Shown: positions 34,546 through 43,567 of the stretch, piece after piece
Position numbering within the stretch: the stretch's first letter is position 1
Layout of the letters: each line of letters opens with the position of its first letter
Assembly: GCA_026394055.1 (NCBI GenBank)
Contig: JAPKYZ010000048.1
Location: 1-64,000, forward strand
Reading direction: 5' to 3'
Length of the DNA stretch: 64,000 nt
From: Acidobacteriota bacterium
GTDB taxonomy: Bacteria > Acidobacteriota > Terriglobia > Bryobacterales > Bryobacteraceae
Made by a program: the position numbers and the translations under genes
Notes under the pieces: generated by a model
Databases searched by the model: none
Told to the model about the DNA's origin: nothing
The model's input: only the letters and a program-made list of their open reading frames with translations

Positions 34546-35403
34546 CTACTTGGTGGCCGCGAGATTCGGTTCCATGAACTCGACACGCGTGCCGTCGGGG
34601 TCAAACAGGTTCGAGAGCCAACGCTTGTTGCGCCCAATGCGCGGGCGATGCCGGTCATTGTCAGCTACGCCCCGGATCTTCAGGCGGCGCCAGGTCTCCT
34701 GAATGTCGGGGGTTTCCAGGCAGATGTGCTGCATGCTGCCCAGTTGATCCGGCGTAGGCGCTTGGCCGCGGGTCAACATTAGCTCAATGTAGTCGCCCCG
34801 TGTGCCGGGCATGCGGAGGTTGATCCAGCTGATGGTCGAATCGTTGGGTCCGCCGCGCCAGAATTCCGTGAAGCCCAGCTTGTCGCGATAAAAGGCCAGT
34901 GATTTGGCTTCGTCGGCCACGGTGATGCCGGTGTGCGACAGGCGGCTCGACAGACGGCTTTTGGAGACGGCCCAGGTCCGCCGGCCGGCGATGGTCGACG
35001 TGCGGACCACCTCGACAAAGTCGATGCGGTGGCCATCGGGGTCCGTCACGGAGGTGTACCAGGTGCCGTCGGGGGCGGTGCGGGTTTCGGTGGATTGAAG
35101 GCCGCGTTCGGTGAGCGCTTTGCGAGTCTCGGCGACGCTTCCCACTTCGATGGCCAAATGCGAAAACCGGTCCGGCTGCCCCTTTTTTCCGCCATCCAGC
35201 GTCACCGCGTACTGGTCGTCGTTCACCTTGTAGTAGGTGGCGCCTTGCGCGTTGAACGCCTCGGAGAAGCCCAAAATGCCCGTATAGAACTCCCGCGCCC
35301 GGTTGGTCTCGGTGACGCGGAAGGCCGAATACAGGATGCCTTGAATGGGAAGCTCAGCCGCCGAAGTGGCGGTGAGCGCCAACAGCACGGCGGCGATTCT
35401 CAT
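34546..35403 (-). CDS. Secreted double-domain VOC protein
   Basis: A 285-residue protein with a signal peptide (MRIAAVLLALTATSAAEL). Two glyoxalase/VOC domains are present. The first (about 22-135) has FRVTETNRAREFYTGILGF and SVTDPDGHRIDFVEV. The second (about 150-280) has HTGITVADEAKSLAFYRDKL and LFDPDGTRVEFMEP. Paired His/Glu ligands (HTG, EFME) suggest a metal centre. The ATG overlaps the FmdB stop (ATGA), so it is the last gene of the S41-FmdB-VOC operon. Secreted VOC proteins are uncommon and no substrate is known. Confidence 0.85.
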   Translation of the reverse strand: MRIAAVLLALTATSAAELPIQGILYSAFRVTETNRAREFYTGILGFSEAFNAQGATYYKVNDDQYAVTLDGGKKGQPDRFSHLAIEVGSVAETRKALTERGLQSTETRTAPDGTWYTSVTDPDGHRIDFVEVVRTSTIAGRRTWAVSKSRLSSRLSHTGITVADEAKSLAFYRDKLGFTEFWRGGPNDSTISWINLRMPGTRGDYIELMLTRGQAPTPDQLGSMQHICLETPDIQETWRRLKIRGVADNDRHRPRIGRNKRWLSNLFDPDGTRVEFMEPNLAATK

Positions 35404-35738
35404 TTGGCGGGGGCGGCTGCCGGGGCGGCCGGTTTAGATTCGGAGGTGGACGGAGCGCTGGCGGGCTTGCTGTCCGCCGAACCTGAACTGGAGGAGCCGG
35501 AATCACCACTGCTCGACTTGGATTCACTGGAACTGGAGCCGCCACTCTTGCTGGCGCCCGAGTACCCATCCTTGTACCAGCCGCTGCCCTTCAAATGGAA
35601 CGCAGGCGTCGAAATCAGCCGGTCCACCGCGTTGGGCTGGCCACATAATTCACAGGTGGTCAACGGCTCATCGGAGAACTTCTGCAACTTGTCAAAATGC
35701 TGACCACACAACCGGCACTTGTATTCGTAAAGAGGCAT
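35400..35738 (-). CDS. FmdB-type zinc-ribbon protein
   Basis: A 112-residue protein with an FmdB zinc ribbon at the N-terminus: MPLYEYKCRLCGQHF (Cys8, Cys11) and a second CxxC in TTCELCGQP. The family motif FHLKGSGWYKDGY follows. The last 50 residues are a low-complexity Ser/Ala/Pro/Lys tail. FmdB proteins are proposed regulators or zinc-binding factors of unknown action. It lies between the S41 homologue and the VOC gene. Confidence 0.92.
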   Translation of the reverse strand: MPLYEYKCRLCGQHFDKLQKFSDEPLTTCELCGQPNAVDRLISTPAFHLKGSGWYKDGYSGASKSGGSSSSESKSSSGDSGSSSSGSADSKPASAPSTSESKPAAPAAAPAK

Positions 35739-35762
35739 AGCTAAACAGACTTATCCAAATCC

Positions 35763-37013
35763 CTATTTCTTCGGTGCGGGCGCGCCCGCGGCCACTTTGG
35801 CCGTTGTCTTGGGTACGCCATTGATCAGGACATCAATCGCCTTCTTCAACAACGGGTCCTCGCCCGTACGCGGCTTCACTTCAGCCGGTTCCGGGGCGGC
35901 CGTGTCATCGTCGCTATCGGCCGGTTCCGGCGCATCCGACATCGGCACGCTAGGCATCACGGCCTTGTCCTGGATGGAGATGCCAGAGGGCGAATAATAC
36001 TTCGCCACCGCCAAAATCAACGCGCTGCCATCGTCGAGCGTGATCGCCTTGCGCAACGCGGCGTCGCCATAGGTGCGTTCACCCACCACTTCGGCCCGCT
36101 TCAAATCGAGCAGTGCCGCGGCGGCCACTTCGGCGGCGGCGGCGGTACCGCGATTGGTGAGCACCACCAGCGGCAGTTTCGTCACCTGCTTTGCGGCCAC
36201 CGCCTCAAAGGTCTGCTTGGTCACTCGCTGGCCCTGCAGATACCCGATCAGGCCTTTGTCCAGAAACAGGTTGGCCAGCGGCATGCCATCTTCGGCGGCA
36301 CCGTAGGCGCAGTTGCGGAGGTCCAGCACCAACCGCTTGGCCCCCTGCTTTTCCAGGTTCTCAATCGCCGACGCGACTTCCTTCACTTTGGCGGGTTCAA
36401 GCGTCTGCAGCGCGATATGGCCCGTCTGATCCGGCAACAACTTCGACTGGACGGCCGGGAACTTGACGTTCGCCCGGGTCAGCGTCACCTTCTGCGATTC
36501 CGGCTTCCGCGTGCGCAGCACCGTAAGGTCGACGGACGAACCGGCATCACCCTTCAACAGAAGTTCAGCGTAAGCCAGCGGCATATCGCGAGTAGCGACG
36601 CCCTTGATCGATTCCAGCATGTCGCCCGTGTTCAACCCGGCCTTGGCGGCGGGCGAGCCGGGGATGGCATCCACCACACCGATGTAGCCGAAGCGCTTCG
36701 ACAGAATCAGGCCGGTGTCGGCGCGCTTCTGGTCCTTCTGCTTTTGGTACTGCTTGAACTGATCGGCGCTCAAGTAGCTAGCATAAGGATCGACGGCTTC
36801 CAGCAGGCCGTTGACGGCGCCCATGGTGACGCCCTTCAGGTCCGGCTCCTCGACGTAGTCGCTCTTGATGCGCTGCAAAACTTCCGTGAAGACCGCGATG
36901 TGCTTATAGGGGTCCTCTGAGGTGGCTCCACGGCCCATGACGGCCCCGGCCAGCAATGCGCCCACCACGACAGTGGAAAATGAAACGAGTGCGATGTTGA
37001 AACGGCGATTCAA
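35763..37013 (-). CDS. S41 (CtpA-like) peptidase homologue, catalytic residues absent
   Basis: A 416-residue exported protein. The N-terminus has one membrane segment (about 6-27). Next come the CtpA N-terminal cap (VDPYASYLSADQF), a PDZ domain with VDAIPGSPAAKAGLNTGDML (core GSPAAKAGLNTGDML), and the S41 domain (about 190-350). In active members the nucleophile motif is G-(S/T)-A-S-A-S-E; here it is GTAAAAE, so the nucleophile position Ala292 is not Ser. The catalytic Lys in TFGKG is replaced by Asp317 (TYGDAAL). It is therefore very likely a pseudo-peptidase. It is the first gene of an operon with FmdB and VOC. Confidence 0.9.
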   Translation of the reverse strand: MNRRFNIALVSFSTVVVGALLAGAVMGRGATSEDPYKHIAVFTEVLQRIKSDYVEEPDLKGVTMGAVNGLLEAVDPYASYLSADQFKQYQKQKDQKRADTGLILSKRFGYIGVVDAIPGSPAAKAGLNTGDMLESIKGVATRDMPLAYAELLLKGDAGSSVDLTVLRTRKPESQKVTLTRANVKFPAVQSKLLPDQTGHIALQTLEPAKVKEVASAIENLEKQGAKRLVLDLRNCAYGAAEDGMPLANLFLDKGLIGYLQGQRVTKQTFEAVAAKQVTKLPLVVLTNRGTAAAAEVAAAALLDLKRAEVVGERTYGDAALRKAITLDDGSALILAVAKYYSPSGISIQDKAVMPSVPMSDAPEPADSDDDTAAPEPAEVKPRTGEDPLLKKAIDVLINGVPKTTAKVAAGAPAPKK

Positions 37014-37058
37014 TGGGTAAACTCCCGCCGCCTAAAGTATAACAGGGTGATTTTGAAC

Positions 37059-39128
37059 ATGATGCGAGCTCTTGTCCTCATCGTCTGCGCGTTGGCCGGC
37101 ACCACCATAGACGCGCAGTGCACGTATTCGGTAACACAATCCAGTTTTTCTGCTCCGGCAGCGGGCACCACCGTCGTGGCGCCGCTGAGTTTAACCGTCA
37201 CCACGCAGTCCGGCTGCACCACCGCCGCCACCTCGCAGGCGGACTGGATCAGCATTGTCAACGCCGCCGGCACCGGCAGCCGCAGCATATCCTTTAGCGT
37301 CACCGGCAACCCCGGCGTCGTCGGGCGTACCGGGCAATGGACGGTGGGCGATAAAACCATCACCGTCACGCAAGCGGCGGACTGCTCCTTTATCTTGACC
37401 CCGGCCTCCGCTTCACTTCCGGCCGCCCGAACGCCCAGCTCGTTCTCGATCAACGCCAGCTCCAACCGCTGCGCCTGGACGGCGGTGCCGCAAGATAGCT
37501 GGCTTTCGATCTCGCTCGGCGGCGCCGGCACCGGCGACGGCACCTCCGGCTACACAGCGGAGCAGAACCTCACCCCCGTGCCCCGAGCCTCGGCCATTGT
37601 GGTGGTGAACAAATCGCATACGGTCAATCAGGCGGCGGGCAATTGCAGCTACACCTACGGCCTCGGGATCCCCGGAATCGTCCCAGCAGACGGCGGCACC
37701 TACAAGCTGCCGATCTCCACCAGTTGCGTCTGGCAAGTCCGGTCCACCGTGGACTGGATCAGCTTCACCTCACCCACCACCGGCACCGGCACGGGCACGG
37801 TGGATGTCGTGATCGCCAAGAACGCCGGGTTCGGGCAGCGGTCCTCCCGGATTGAGAACTGGAACTCGCCCTACACCATCACCCAGTCGGGCCAACCCTG
37901 CGCCATCAGCTTGACGCCCTCTCCGGTCAACTTCACCGCCACCGGGGGGACCACCAGCATCGGCGTCACCGCGCCCTGTCCCTGGACCGCCACTACGACG
38001 ACGCCCTGGATCACGATCGGCACGCCGGCCGCGAATAGTTTTCCGGTGAACGTCGTTCCCAACTCCACCACCGACCGCCGATCCGGCCTGGTCCGCGTCA
38101 ATGACGTGAATCTGGTGGTCACGCAGGACGCTGCCACCTGCGGCTTCAAGCTGACCCCCACCTCCGCCACGCTTTCCTCCGCCGCCACGGCCGAGACCGT
38201 TCAAGTGGAAACACAATGCGCCTGGTCCGCCACCAGCAGCGTTCCCTGGATGCGGGTGACCGAAGCAACGCCGGCGCTGCTGCGCTATGCGGTGGATGCG
38301 AATGTCCTCACCACCTCGCGCACCGGCACGCTGAACCTCACCGGGCGCGTGGGCCAAACCAACGTCCCGGGTCCCGCGTTGACCGTACGCCAAGCTGGCC
38401 AGGGCCCGGCGTTCACCACGGCCGATCTGCGCAACGGGGCCAGCTTCATTGCGGGCTCCGTGTCACCGGGTGAGATCATGACCATCTTCGGCACGGGCTA
38501 CGGTCCGGCACAGTTGGCGGTGCCGGAGATTACACCGGTGACCACCTTCTACCCCACGTCGCTCGCGGGCGTGCGGGTGCTGGTGGACAACATCGCCACG
38601 CCCATCACCGCCACCATTGGCGGGGACCGGCCGCAGGTGAACTTCGTCGTGCCCCAAAGCGTCGCCGGAAAGCGGCAGGTGGAGATTCGCCTGGAACAAA
38701 ACGGCGTCCTGTCTGAGCCCGTCACCGCGGGCGTCACCGCCGCCAACCCGGAGATCTTCGCGCTGACGGTGGAAGGGCAAGGCGCGGTGTTCAACCAGGA
38801 CTACACCGTCAACAGCGTCAGCCAGCCAGCCAAGCAAGAGAGCGTCGTCGCGATATTTGCCACCGGCGGCGGCGTCACCAGCCCGCCCAGTGTCGACGGC
38901 TACATCGTCCAAGGCGAACCACTTCCAAAAACGGTGGCCAAAGTCCAGGTGCTGGCCAACAGCCAGCAGTGCGAAGTCTCCTATGCTGGGGCCGCGCCGC
39001 TTTTGATTTCAGGGGCGTTGCAGGTGAATGCCAAGTTGCCGCCGGGTTTGCCCTCGGGCACCGTGGAGCTCACCTTGATTGTGGGCGAGGTGCGCAGCCA
39101 GCGCCGGATCACCATCCAAGTAGAGTAA
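37059..39128 (+). CDS. BACON-repeat protein with Solibacter-type C-terminal domain
   Basis: A 689-residue secreted protein with a signal peptide ([19 protein letters not shown]). Five BACON-like repeats of about 80 residues follow, each with a leading Cys, a CxWxA-type strand and a Wi-x-I/V motif (for example [42 protein letters not shown]). They end in the recurring V/T-Q-A/S-G step. The C-terminal 215 residues carry the TIGR03437 pattern ([20 protein letters not shown] and later [12 protein letters not shown]). It is probably a surface adhesin or glycan-binding protein. Start ATG 37059 is favoured over GTG 37047. Confidence 0.92.
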   Translation: MMRALVLIVCALAGTTIDAQCTYSVTQSSFSAPAAGTTVVAPLSLTVTTQSGCTTAATSQADWISIVNAAGTGSRSISFSVTGNPGVVGRTGQWTVGDKTITVTQAADCSFILTPASASLPAARTPSSFSINASSNRCAWTAVPQDSWLSISLGGAGTGDGTSGYTAEQNLTPVPRASAIVVVNKSHTVNQAAGNCSYTYGLGIPGIVPADGGTYKLPISTSCVWQVRSTVDWISFTSPTTGTGTGTVDVVIAKNAGFGQRSSRIENWNSPYTITQSGQPCAISLTPSPVNFTATGGTTSIGVTAPCPWTATTTTPWITIGTPAANSFPVNVVPNSTTDRRSGLVRVNDVNLVVTQDAATCGFKLTPTSATLSSAATAETVQVETQCAWSATSSVPWMRVTEATPALLRYAVDANVLTTSRTGTLNLTGRVGQTNVPGPALTVRQAGQGPAFTTADLRNGASFIAGSVSPGEIMTIFGTGYGPAQLAVPEITPVTTFYPTSLAGVRVLVDNIATPITATIGGDRPQVNFVVPQSVAGKRQVEIRLEQNGVLSEPVTAGVTAANPEIFALTVEGQGAVFNQDYTVNSVSQPAKQESVVAIFATGGGVTSPPSVDGYIVQGEPLPKTVAKVQVLANSQQCEVSYAGAAPLLISGALQVNAKLPPGLPSGTVELTLIVGEVRSQRRITIQVE

Positions 39129-39162
39129 TGGTCACAAGTACGCTACACTTTCTAGTTTCCTC

Positions 39163-40617
39163 ATGAGCCCGGCGGAACTTCCAGCTCCATTCCGAAACTA
39201 TCAATTGGATGTCGCATGGGACGAGATGTTTTCGCCCGACGGCACGCCACGTCCCCATTACCAGGCGTTGTTTGAGTTGATGCAGCAGTTGCCCGCCGAC
39301 GAAATCCGGCGGCGCAAACAGGCGGCGGACTTGAGCTTCCTCCACCAGGGCATCACGTTCACCGTCTATGGCCGCGATGAAGGCACCGAGCGGATCTTCC
39401 CCCACGACCTGCTGCCGCGCATCATCACCAACTCCGAGTGGAGCAAGATCGAACGCGGTCTCGAACAGCGGATCGTTGCGCTGAACCTGTTCCTCAAAGA
39501 CATCTACAACGAAGGCCGCATTCTCGATGCCGGGATTGTGCCGCGCGAGATGGTCTATTCGTGCAAGCATTTCCGGCGGCAGATGAAGGGCCTGCGGCTG
39601 CCCAAGGATCTCTATATCACCGTCACCGGCACGGACCTGATCCGTCACCCCGATGGCCGGTTTCTGGTGCTCGAAGATAACTTGCGCGTGCCCTCGGGCG
39701 TCAGCTACATGCTCACCTCGCGGCAGGTGATGAAGAAGATCTTCCCGCAGTTGTTCCAGCAGTGCGGCGTCAAGCCCATCGAGGATTACCCGTCGGCGCT
39801 GCTGGCGACCCTCCGCACGCTGGCGCCCTACGGCAAGCATGACCCGACGATCGTGCTGCTGACGCCCGGGGTCTACAACTCGGCCTACTTTGAGCACACC
39901 TATCTCGCCCGCCAGATGGGCATTGAGCTGGTGGAGGGCCGCGACCTGGTGGTGCACGACAACAACGTCTGGATGCGCACCACGGCCGGGTTGAAGCAAG
40001 TGGACGTGATCTACCGGCGCATCGACGACGACTTTATCGATCCGCTGGCGTTCCGCAAGGACACGATCCTGGGCGTCCCAGGCTTGTTCAACGCCTATCG
40101 CGCCGGCAACGTCACGTTGTGCAATGCGCTGGGCACTGGGGTGGCGGACGACAAGGCGCTCTACGCCTACGTGCCGCGGATCATCAAGTACTATCTGGGC
40201 GAAGATCCCATCCTGGACAACGTCGAGACCTACATCTTGACCGACGACGCCGCGCGCCAGCATGTGCTGGCCAATCTCGACAAGCTGGTGGTGAAGGCAG
40301 TGGGCGAATCCGGCGGCTACGGCATGCTGATCGGCCCGCATTCCACCGAGAAGGAGCGCGAGGAGTTCGCCCGCCGCATCACGGCCGACCCGCGCAACTA
40401 CATCGCGCAGCCGACGCTGATGCTCTCGCGCGGCCCCTGCTTTATTGACGGCCAAGTGGAGGCGCGCCACGTCGATCTGCGCCCCTACATTCTGTATGGC
40501 GACAAGGTAACGATTGTGCCCGGGGGCTTGACCCGTGTGGCTTTGCGGAAGGGTTCGCTGGTGGTGAACTCCTCGCAGGGCGGCGGCAGCAAGGACACCT
40601 GGGTGCTGTACGAGTAA
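39163..40617 (+). CDS. Circularly permuted ATP-grasp ligase (DUF404/DUF407 type)
   Basis: A 484-residue protein of the circularly permuted ATP-grasp group (CP-ATPgrasp_1). Hallmarks are [63 protein letters not shown] (core [13 protein letters not shown]) and [17 protein letters not shown]. It is predicted to join an amino group to a carboxylate using ATP. It is followed by alpha-E and transglutaminase genes, the conserved operon proposed to make or modify a peptide. The product is unknown. Confidence 0.93.
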   Translation: MSPAELPAPFRNYQLDVAWDEMFSPDGTPRPHYQALFELMQQLPADEIRRRKQAADLSFLHQGITFTVYGRDEGTERIFPHDLLPRIITNSEWSKIERGLEQRIVALNLFLKDIYNEGRILDAGIVPREMVYSCKHFRRQMKGLRLPKDLYITVTGTDLIRHPDGRFLVLEDNLRVPSGVSYMLTSRQVMKKIFPQLFQQCGVKPIEDYPSALLATLRTLAPYGKHDPTIVLLTPGVYNSAYFEHTYLARQMGIELVEGRDLVVHDNNVWMRTTAGLKQVDVIYRRIDDDFIDPLAFRKDTILGVPGLFNAYRAGNVTLCNALGTGVADDKALYAYVPRIIKYYLGEDPILDNVETYILTDDAARQHVLANLDKLVVKAVGESGGYGMLIGPHSTEKEREEFARRITADPRNYIAQPTLMLSRGPCFIDGQVEARHVDLRPYILYGDKVTIVPGGLTRVALRKGSLVVNSSQGGGSKDTWVLYE

Positions 40618-40710
40618 CAATGTTGTACAACTAGGCGTGGGCCCGGCCCGCCTGTTCGCCCCGTCCGCGAACCACTTGAAGGATTCGCATACTGATCGAA
40701 CATAACGCCC

Positions 40711-41673
40711 ATGCTCTCTCGCGTCGCAGATAGTCTTTACTGGATGGCCCGCTACCTGGAGCGGGCCGAGCACACCGCCCGTCTGGTGGATGTGCACCTG
40801 AATCTGATGCTGGATCAGTCGCCCATCTCGGCCGAACGGCGCTGGGGAAGGGTGCTGGCCAGCCTCGGCAGTCCGCTGCCGGTGGGTGACGCGGCGGGCG
40901 CTTACTCGCACGTCCAGGCGATGGTGTTTGACGCCGCCACGCGCTCTTCCATCGTCTCCTGCATCATGCACGCCCGTGAAAATCTGCGGCAGGTGCGCGA
41001 GCAGATCTCAAGCGAAATGTGGGAACAGCTCAACCGCATGTTCCACGCCGTCCGGCGGGTGCAGTACGAAGAAATGCACGACGCGCACCCGGTGGAGTTT
41101 CTGGCCGCCATTCGGGAAGGGACCCACCTGTTCCAGGGCGTCACCGATTCCACCATGACGCATGGCGAAGGCTGGCAGTTTATCCAGATCGGACGGGCAC
41201 TCGAACGGGCCCGCTGCGTGGCCACGTTGCTCGACGTGCACTTCAACGAATTCTACGTGCCCAGCGACCATCACCAGGAAGCGGTGGACCATCTGGAATG
41301 GATCGGCCTCTTGCGCTCCTGCACCGCCTTTGAGGCCTACTGCAAGGCCTACACGGCCGACCTGTCACCGGAGCGCATTGTCGAGTTTCTGCTGCTGAAC
41401 AGCGAGTTTCCCCATTCGGTCCGTTTCTCGGTGGACATGCTGCAAGCGGCGCTGAATGCCTTGCCGGAAGCGACGGCGTCCAAGAAGGCCGGCCGCGTCT
41501 CCCGCCTGGCTGGGCGGTTGCGGGCCTCACTCAGCTTTACGCCCGTCGATGAGATCATGCTGGGCGGCATTCACGGGTACCTGGATGGCATCCAGCGCCA
41601 GTGCGGCCAGATCCACGCTTCTGCCTACCAGGGCTACATCGACTATCCCATCGACACCGCGGTGCTCGCCTAA
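40711..41673 (+). CDS. Alpha-E domain protein (DUF403)
   Basis: A 320-residue all-helical protein. The N-terminus MLSRVADSLYWMARYLERAEHTARL, cited as LYWMARYLERAEH, is the family hallmark. Further conserved parts are ARENLRQVREQISSEMWEQL and RALERARCVATLLDV, with its E/D-rich helices. It always co-occurs with a permuted ATP-grasp and often a transglutaminase. It lies 93 bases after the ATP-grasp gene and 4 bases before the transglutaminase gene. Its role in the ligase complex is unproven. Confidence 0.92.
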   Translation: MLSRVADSLYWMARYLERAEHTARLVDVHLNLMLDQSPISAERRWGRVLASLGSPLPVGDAAGAYSHVQAMVFDAATRSSIVSCIMHARENLRQVREQISSEMWEQLNRMFHAVRRVQYEEMHDAHPVEFLAAIREGTHLFQGVTDSTMTHGEGWQFIQIGRALERARCVATLLDVHFNEFYVPSDHHQEAVDHLEWIGLLRSCTAFEAYCKAYTADLSPERIVEFLLLNSEFPHSVRFSVDMLQAALNALPEATASKKAGRVSRLAGRLRASLSFTPVDEIMLGGIHGYLDGIQRQCGQIHASAYQGYIDYPIDTAVLA

Positions 41674-41677
41674 CGCC

Positions 41678-42640
41678 ATGTACTACTCCATCCGCCACCT
41701 CACCCGCTTCAAGTACGACTCTCCGGTGCAGGAAAGCATCATGGAGGTTCGCAAGCAACCGCGCTCGGAAGGCTTGCAGCTGTGCTTGTCGTTCGATTTG
41801 ACCGTCAGCCCCAAGGCGCGCGTGCTGCAGTATCGCGACTATCTGGGCAACACCATCCACCACTTCAACGTGCCCGGCAAACACACGCAGCTCCAGGTGC
41901 TGGCGGAGGCTCGCGTTGAAACCGGCGCCGCTCCCATGCTGCCGCCGCGCTTGGGTTATGACGCCTGGGGCGAGCTTGACCACATCGTCCACAACGGCGA
42001 CTACTCCGAGTTCCTGATGCCCAGCGATTTCGCCAAGCCGACGCCCTGGTTGAATGAACTGGCTGAGGAGCTGAATGTGGTCCGCCGCGATGATCCGCTC
42101 ACTGTGCTGGCGGAGGTGAACAGCGGCATCTTCAGCGCCTTCGACTACGTCCCCAAATCGACCAAGGTCGACTCTCCCATTGATGACGCGCTCAAGGCTC
42201 GCAAGGGCGTCTGCCAGGACTTCACGCACATCATGACCTCGCTGGTCCGGCAATACCTGCGGGTCCCTTGCCGCTATGTCAGCGGCTACCTCTACCACGG
42301 CCGCTTTGACCACGACCGCTCCGCCGACGGCGCCACGCACGCCTGGGTGGAGGCTCTGCTGCCGGGCCTGGGCTGGATTGGCCTGGACCCCACCAACAAC
42401 CTGCTCGCCGGCGAACGCCACATCCGCACCGCCATCGGCCGCGACTACAACGACGTGCCCCCCACACACGGCGTCTTCAAAGGCAACGCCCGCAGCGAGC
42501 TCTCCGTCTCCGTGCACGTCACGCCCACGGATACACCGCTCCCGCTCGATGTCGAGATGCTTTCTCCGATGGCCTTCATCGTGCCGCCCGAGGAAGAAGA
42601 AGCGCAACTGGCTCAGCAGCAACAGCAGCAACAGCAGTAA
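41678..42640 (+). CDS. Transglutaminase-like protein with poly-Gln tail
   Basis: A 320-residue protein from ATG 41678. After the N-terminal domain (YYSIRHLTRFKYDSPVQES) comes the papain-like transglutaminase core: KGVCQDFTHIM with the active Cys, THAWVEALLPGLGWIGLDPTN with His and Asp. The last 30 residues are Glu- and Gln-rich and end in eight consecutive Gln codons (CAG/CAA). It completes the ATP-grasp/alpha-E operon and likely acts as a peptidase or amidotransferase on the ligase product. The tail and its coding repeat are unusual for the family. Confidence 0.92.
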   Translation: MYYSIRHLTRFKYDSPVQESIMEVRKQPRSEGLQLCLSFDLTVSPKARVLQYRDYLGNTIHHFNVPGKHTQLQVLAEARVETGAAPMLPPRLGYDAWGELDHIVHNGDYSEFLMPSDFAKPTPWLNELAEELNVVRRDDPLTVLAEVNSGIFSAFDYVPKSTKVDSPIDDALKARKGVCQDFTHIMTSLVRQYLRVPCRYVSGYLYHGRFDHDRSADGATHAWVEALLPGLGWIGLDPTNNLLAGERHIRTAIGRDYNDVPPTHGVFKGNARSELSVSVHVTPTDTPLPLDVEMLSPMAFIVPPEEEEAQLAQQQQQQQQ

Positions 42641-42644
42641 CGGA

Positions 42645-42714
42645 TCAGCCCCATGCGTGAGCTTGGGGCTTTTTCCGGAGCACGAAGAAGCCCCAAGCTC
42701 ACGCACGGGGCTGG
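42645..42714. repeat. REP-like element, family B, copy 2
   Basis: Left arm 42645-42673 (starts TCAGCCCCATGCGTGAGCTT) and right arm 42686-42714 in inverse orientation (GAAGCCCCAAGCTCACGCAC first part) flank 12 bases. The arms are almost perfect inverted repeats. It sits 4 bases after the transglutaminase stop, between convergent genes, and may act as a terminator. Confidence 0.85.
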
Positions 42715-42744
42715 ACGGTTGAGCTGGTGCCGGGCTGCCGCGCT

Positions 42745-43485
42745 CTACTTGAGCCCCGCGGCTGCTTCCTGGCCCACCAGGAACCGCCGGGCTTTGCCGA
42801 ACGGGGCCGCCGTCTCTTTCACCTCCAGCTTCACCTCGCGACCCGCGACGTCGGCCACGATGTGGGAGTAGAACCAGCCATCAGCAAAATGGTCCGCCGG
42901 ATGGTGGCCTCGCAGACTACCGCCACTTGAACCGACCAGCACATATTGCACGTCATCCCGCTTGAGCCGCGCGTAGCGGTGGACGTGGCCGCTGAACACC
43001 GTATGGACCCCGTACTTCTGGGCGATCACGTGCAGCCCCGTGAACCAGACCGGCCTATGCAGCAGCACAAACTTCAACGGAGCTGACTGGTGCTTCTCCA
43101 GGTCCGCCTTCAAGAAGGCCGCCTGCTCTTCGCTGAATACGTCGTTCGGCGAATCGCCCAGCAAGACAAAGTGCGCGCCCTGAAAATCGAAGCTGAAGAG
43201 CGCTGGTTGCGGAATGTGGAGCTTGAAATCCCGGTCGTGATTGCCTTGGACGTAGTACTTCTTCAGCGCCGGGCCCATCAGCGAGAACGCCTCGCGCCAC
43301 TCCGCGGCGGCTGTGGCGGCGGAGTCGCCTTGGATCATGTCGCCGATGGCGATGGCGAACGCGGGCTTGGCCACCGCCGCTTCGCGCCACACCTGGGCGT
43401 AGACCCCCGGTGTCTCCGTGCCGGTCCGGTCGCCAATGAGGACGAAGCGGAAATCGGCCGCCAGCAGCAGGACAAGCGCGAACAT
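42745..43485 (-). CDS. Metallophosphoesterase
   Basis: A 246-residue protein from ATG 43485. An N-terminal hydrophobic stretch (MFALVLLLAADFRF) suggests a signal peptide. The calcineurin-like metal-binding motifs are present: LIGDRTG (D-x-T/H type), AIGDMIQGD, YVQGNHDRDF, LLHRPVW and GHVHRYARL. A typical first His is not seen in LIGDRTG, so the metal site may be modified. Substrate unknown. It is divergent from the glycosyltransferase gene. Confidence 0.88.
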   Translation of the reverse strand: MFALVLLLAADFRFVLIGDRTGTETPGVYAQVWREAAVAKPAFAIAIGDMIQGDSAATAAAEWREAFSLMGPALKKYYVQGNHDRDFKLHIPQPALFSFDFQGAHFVLLGDSPNDVFSEEQAAFLKADLEKHQSAPLKFVLLHRPVWFTGLHVIAQKYGVHTVFSGHVHRYARLKRDDVQYVLVGSSGGSLRGHHPADHFADGWFYSHIVADVAGREVKLEVKETAAPFGKARRFLVGQEAAAGLK

Positions 43486-43567
43486 GGCCCGATTGTCGCA
43501 TTTCGCCCCGCGGGGAGGTGTTTTCGACTGAGAAAAGCGGCCCAGTGCGGGAACTACCCTTTGTATC

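Noticed and set aside
37770-38393. Long open frame opposite the BACON gene
   Set aside because: Gly/Arg-rich composition typical of an antisense shadow in high-G+C coding DNA; the plus-strand frame has clear domains.
41555-42706. 383-codon open frame opposite the transglutaminase gene
   Set aside because: No domain resemblance; composed of His/Gln/Arg-rich shadow sequence, while the plus-strand gene has intact catalytic motifs.
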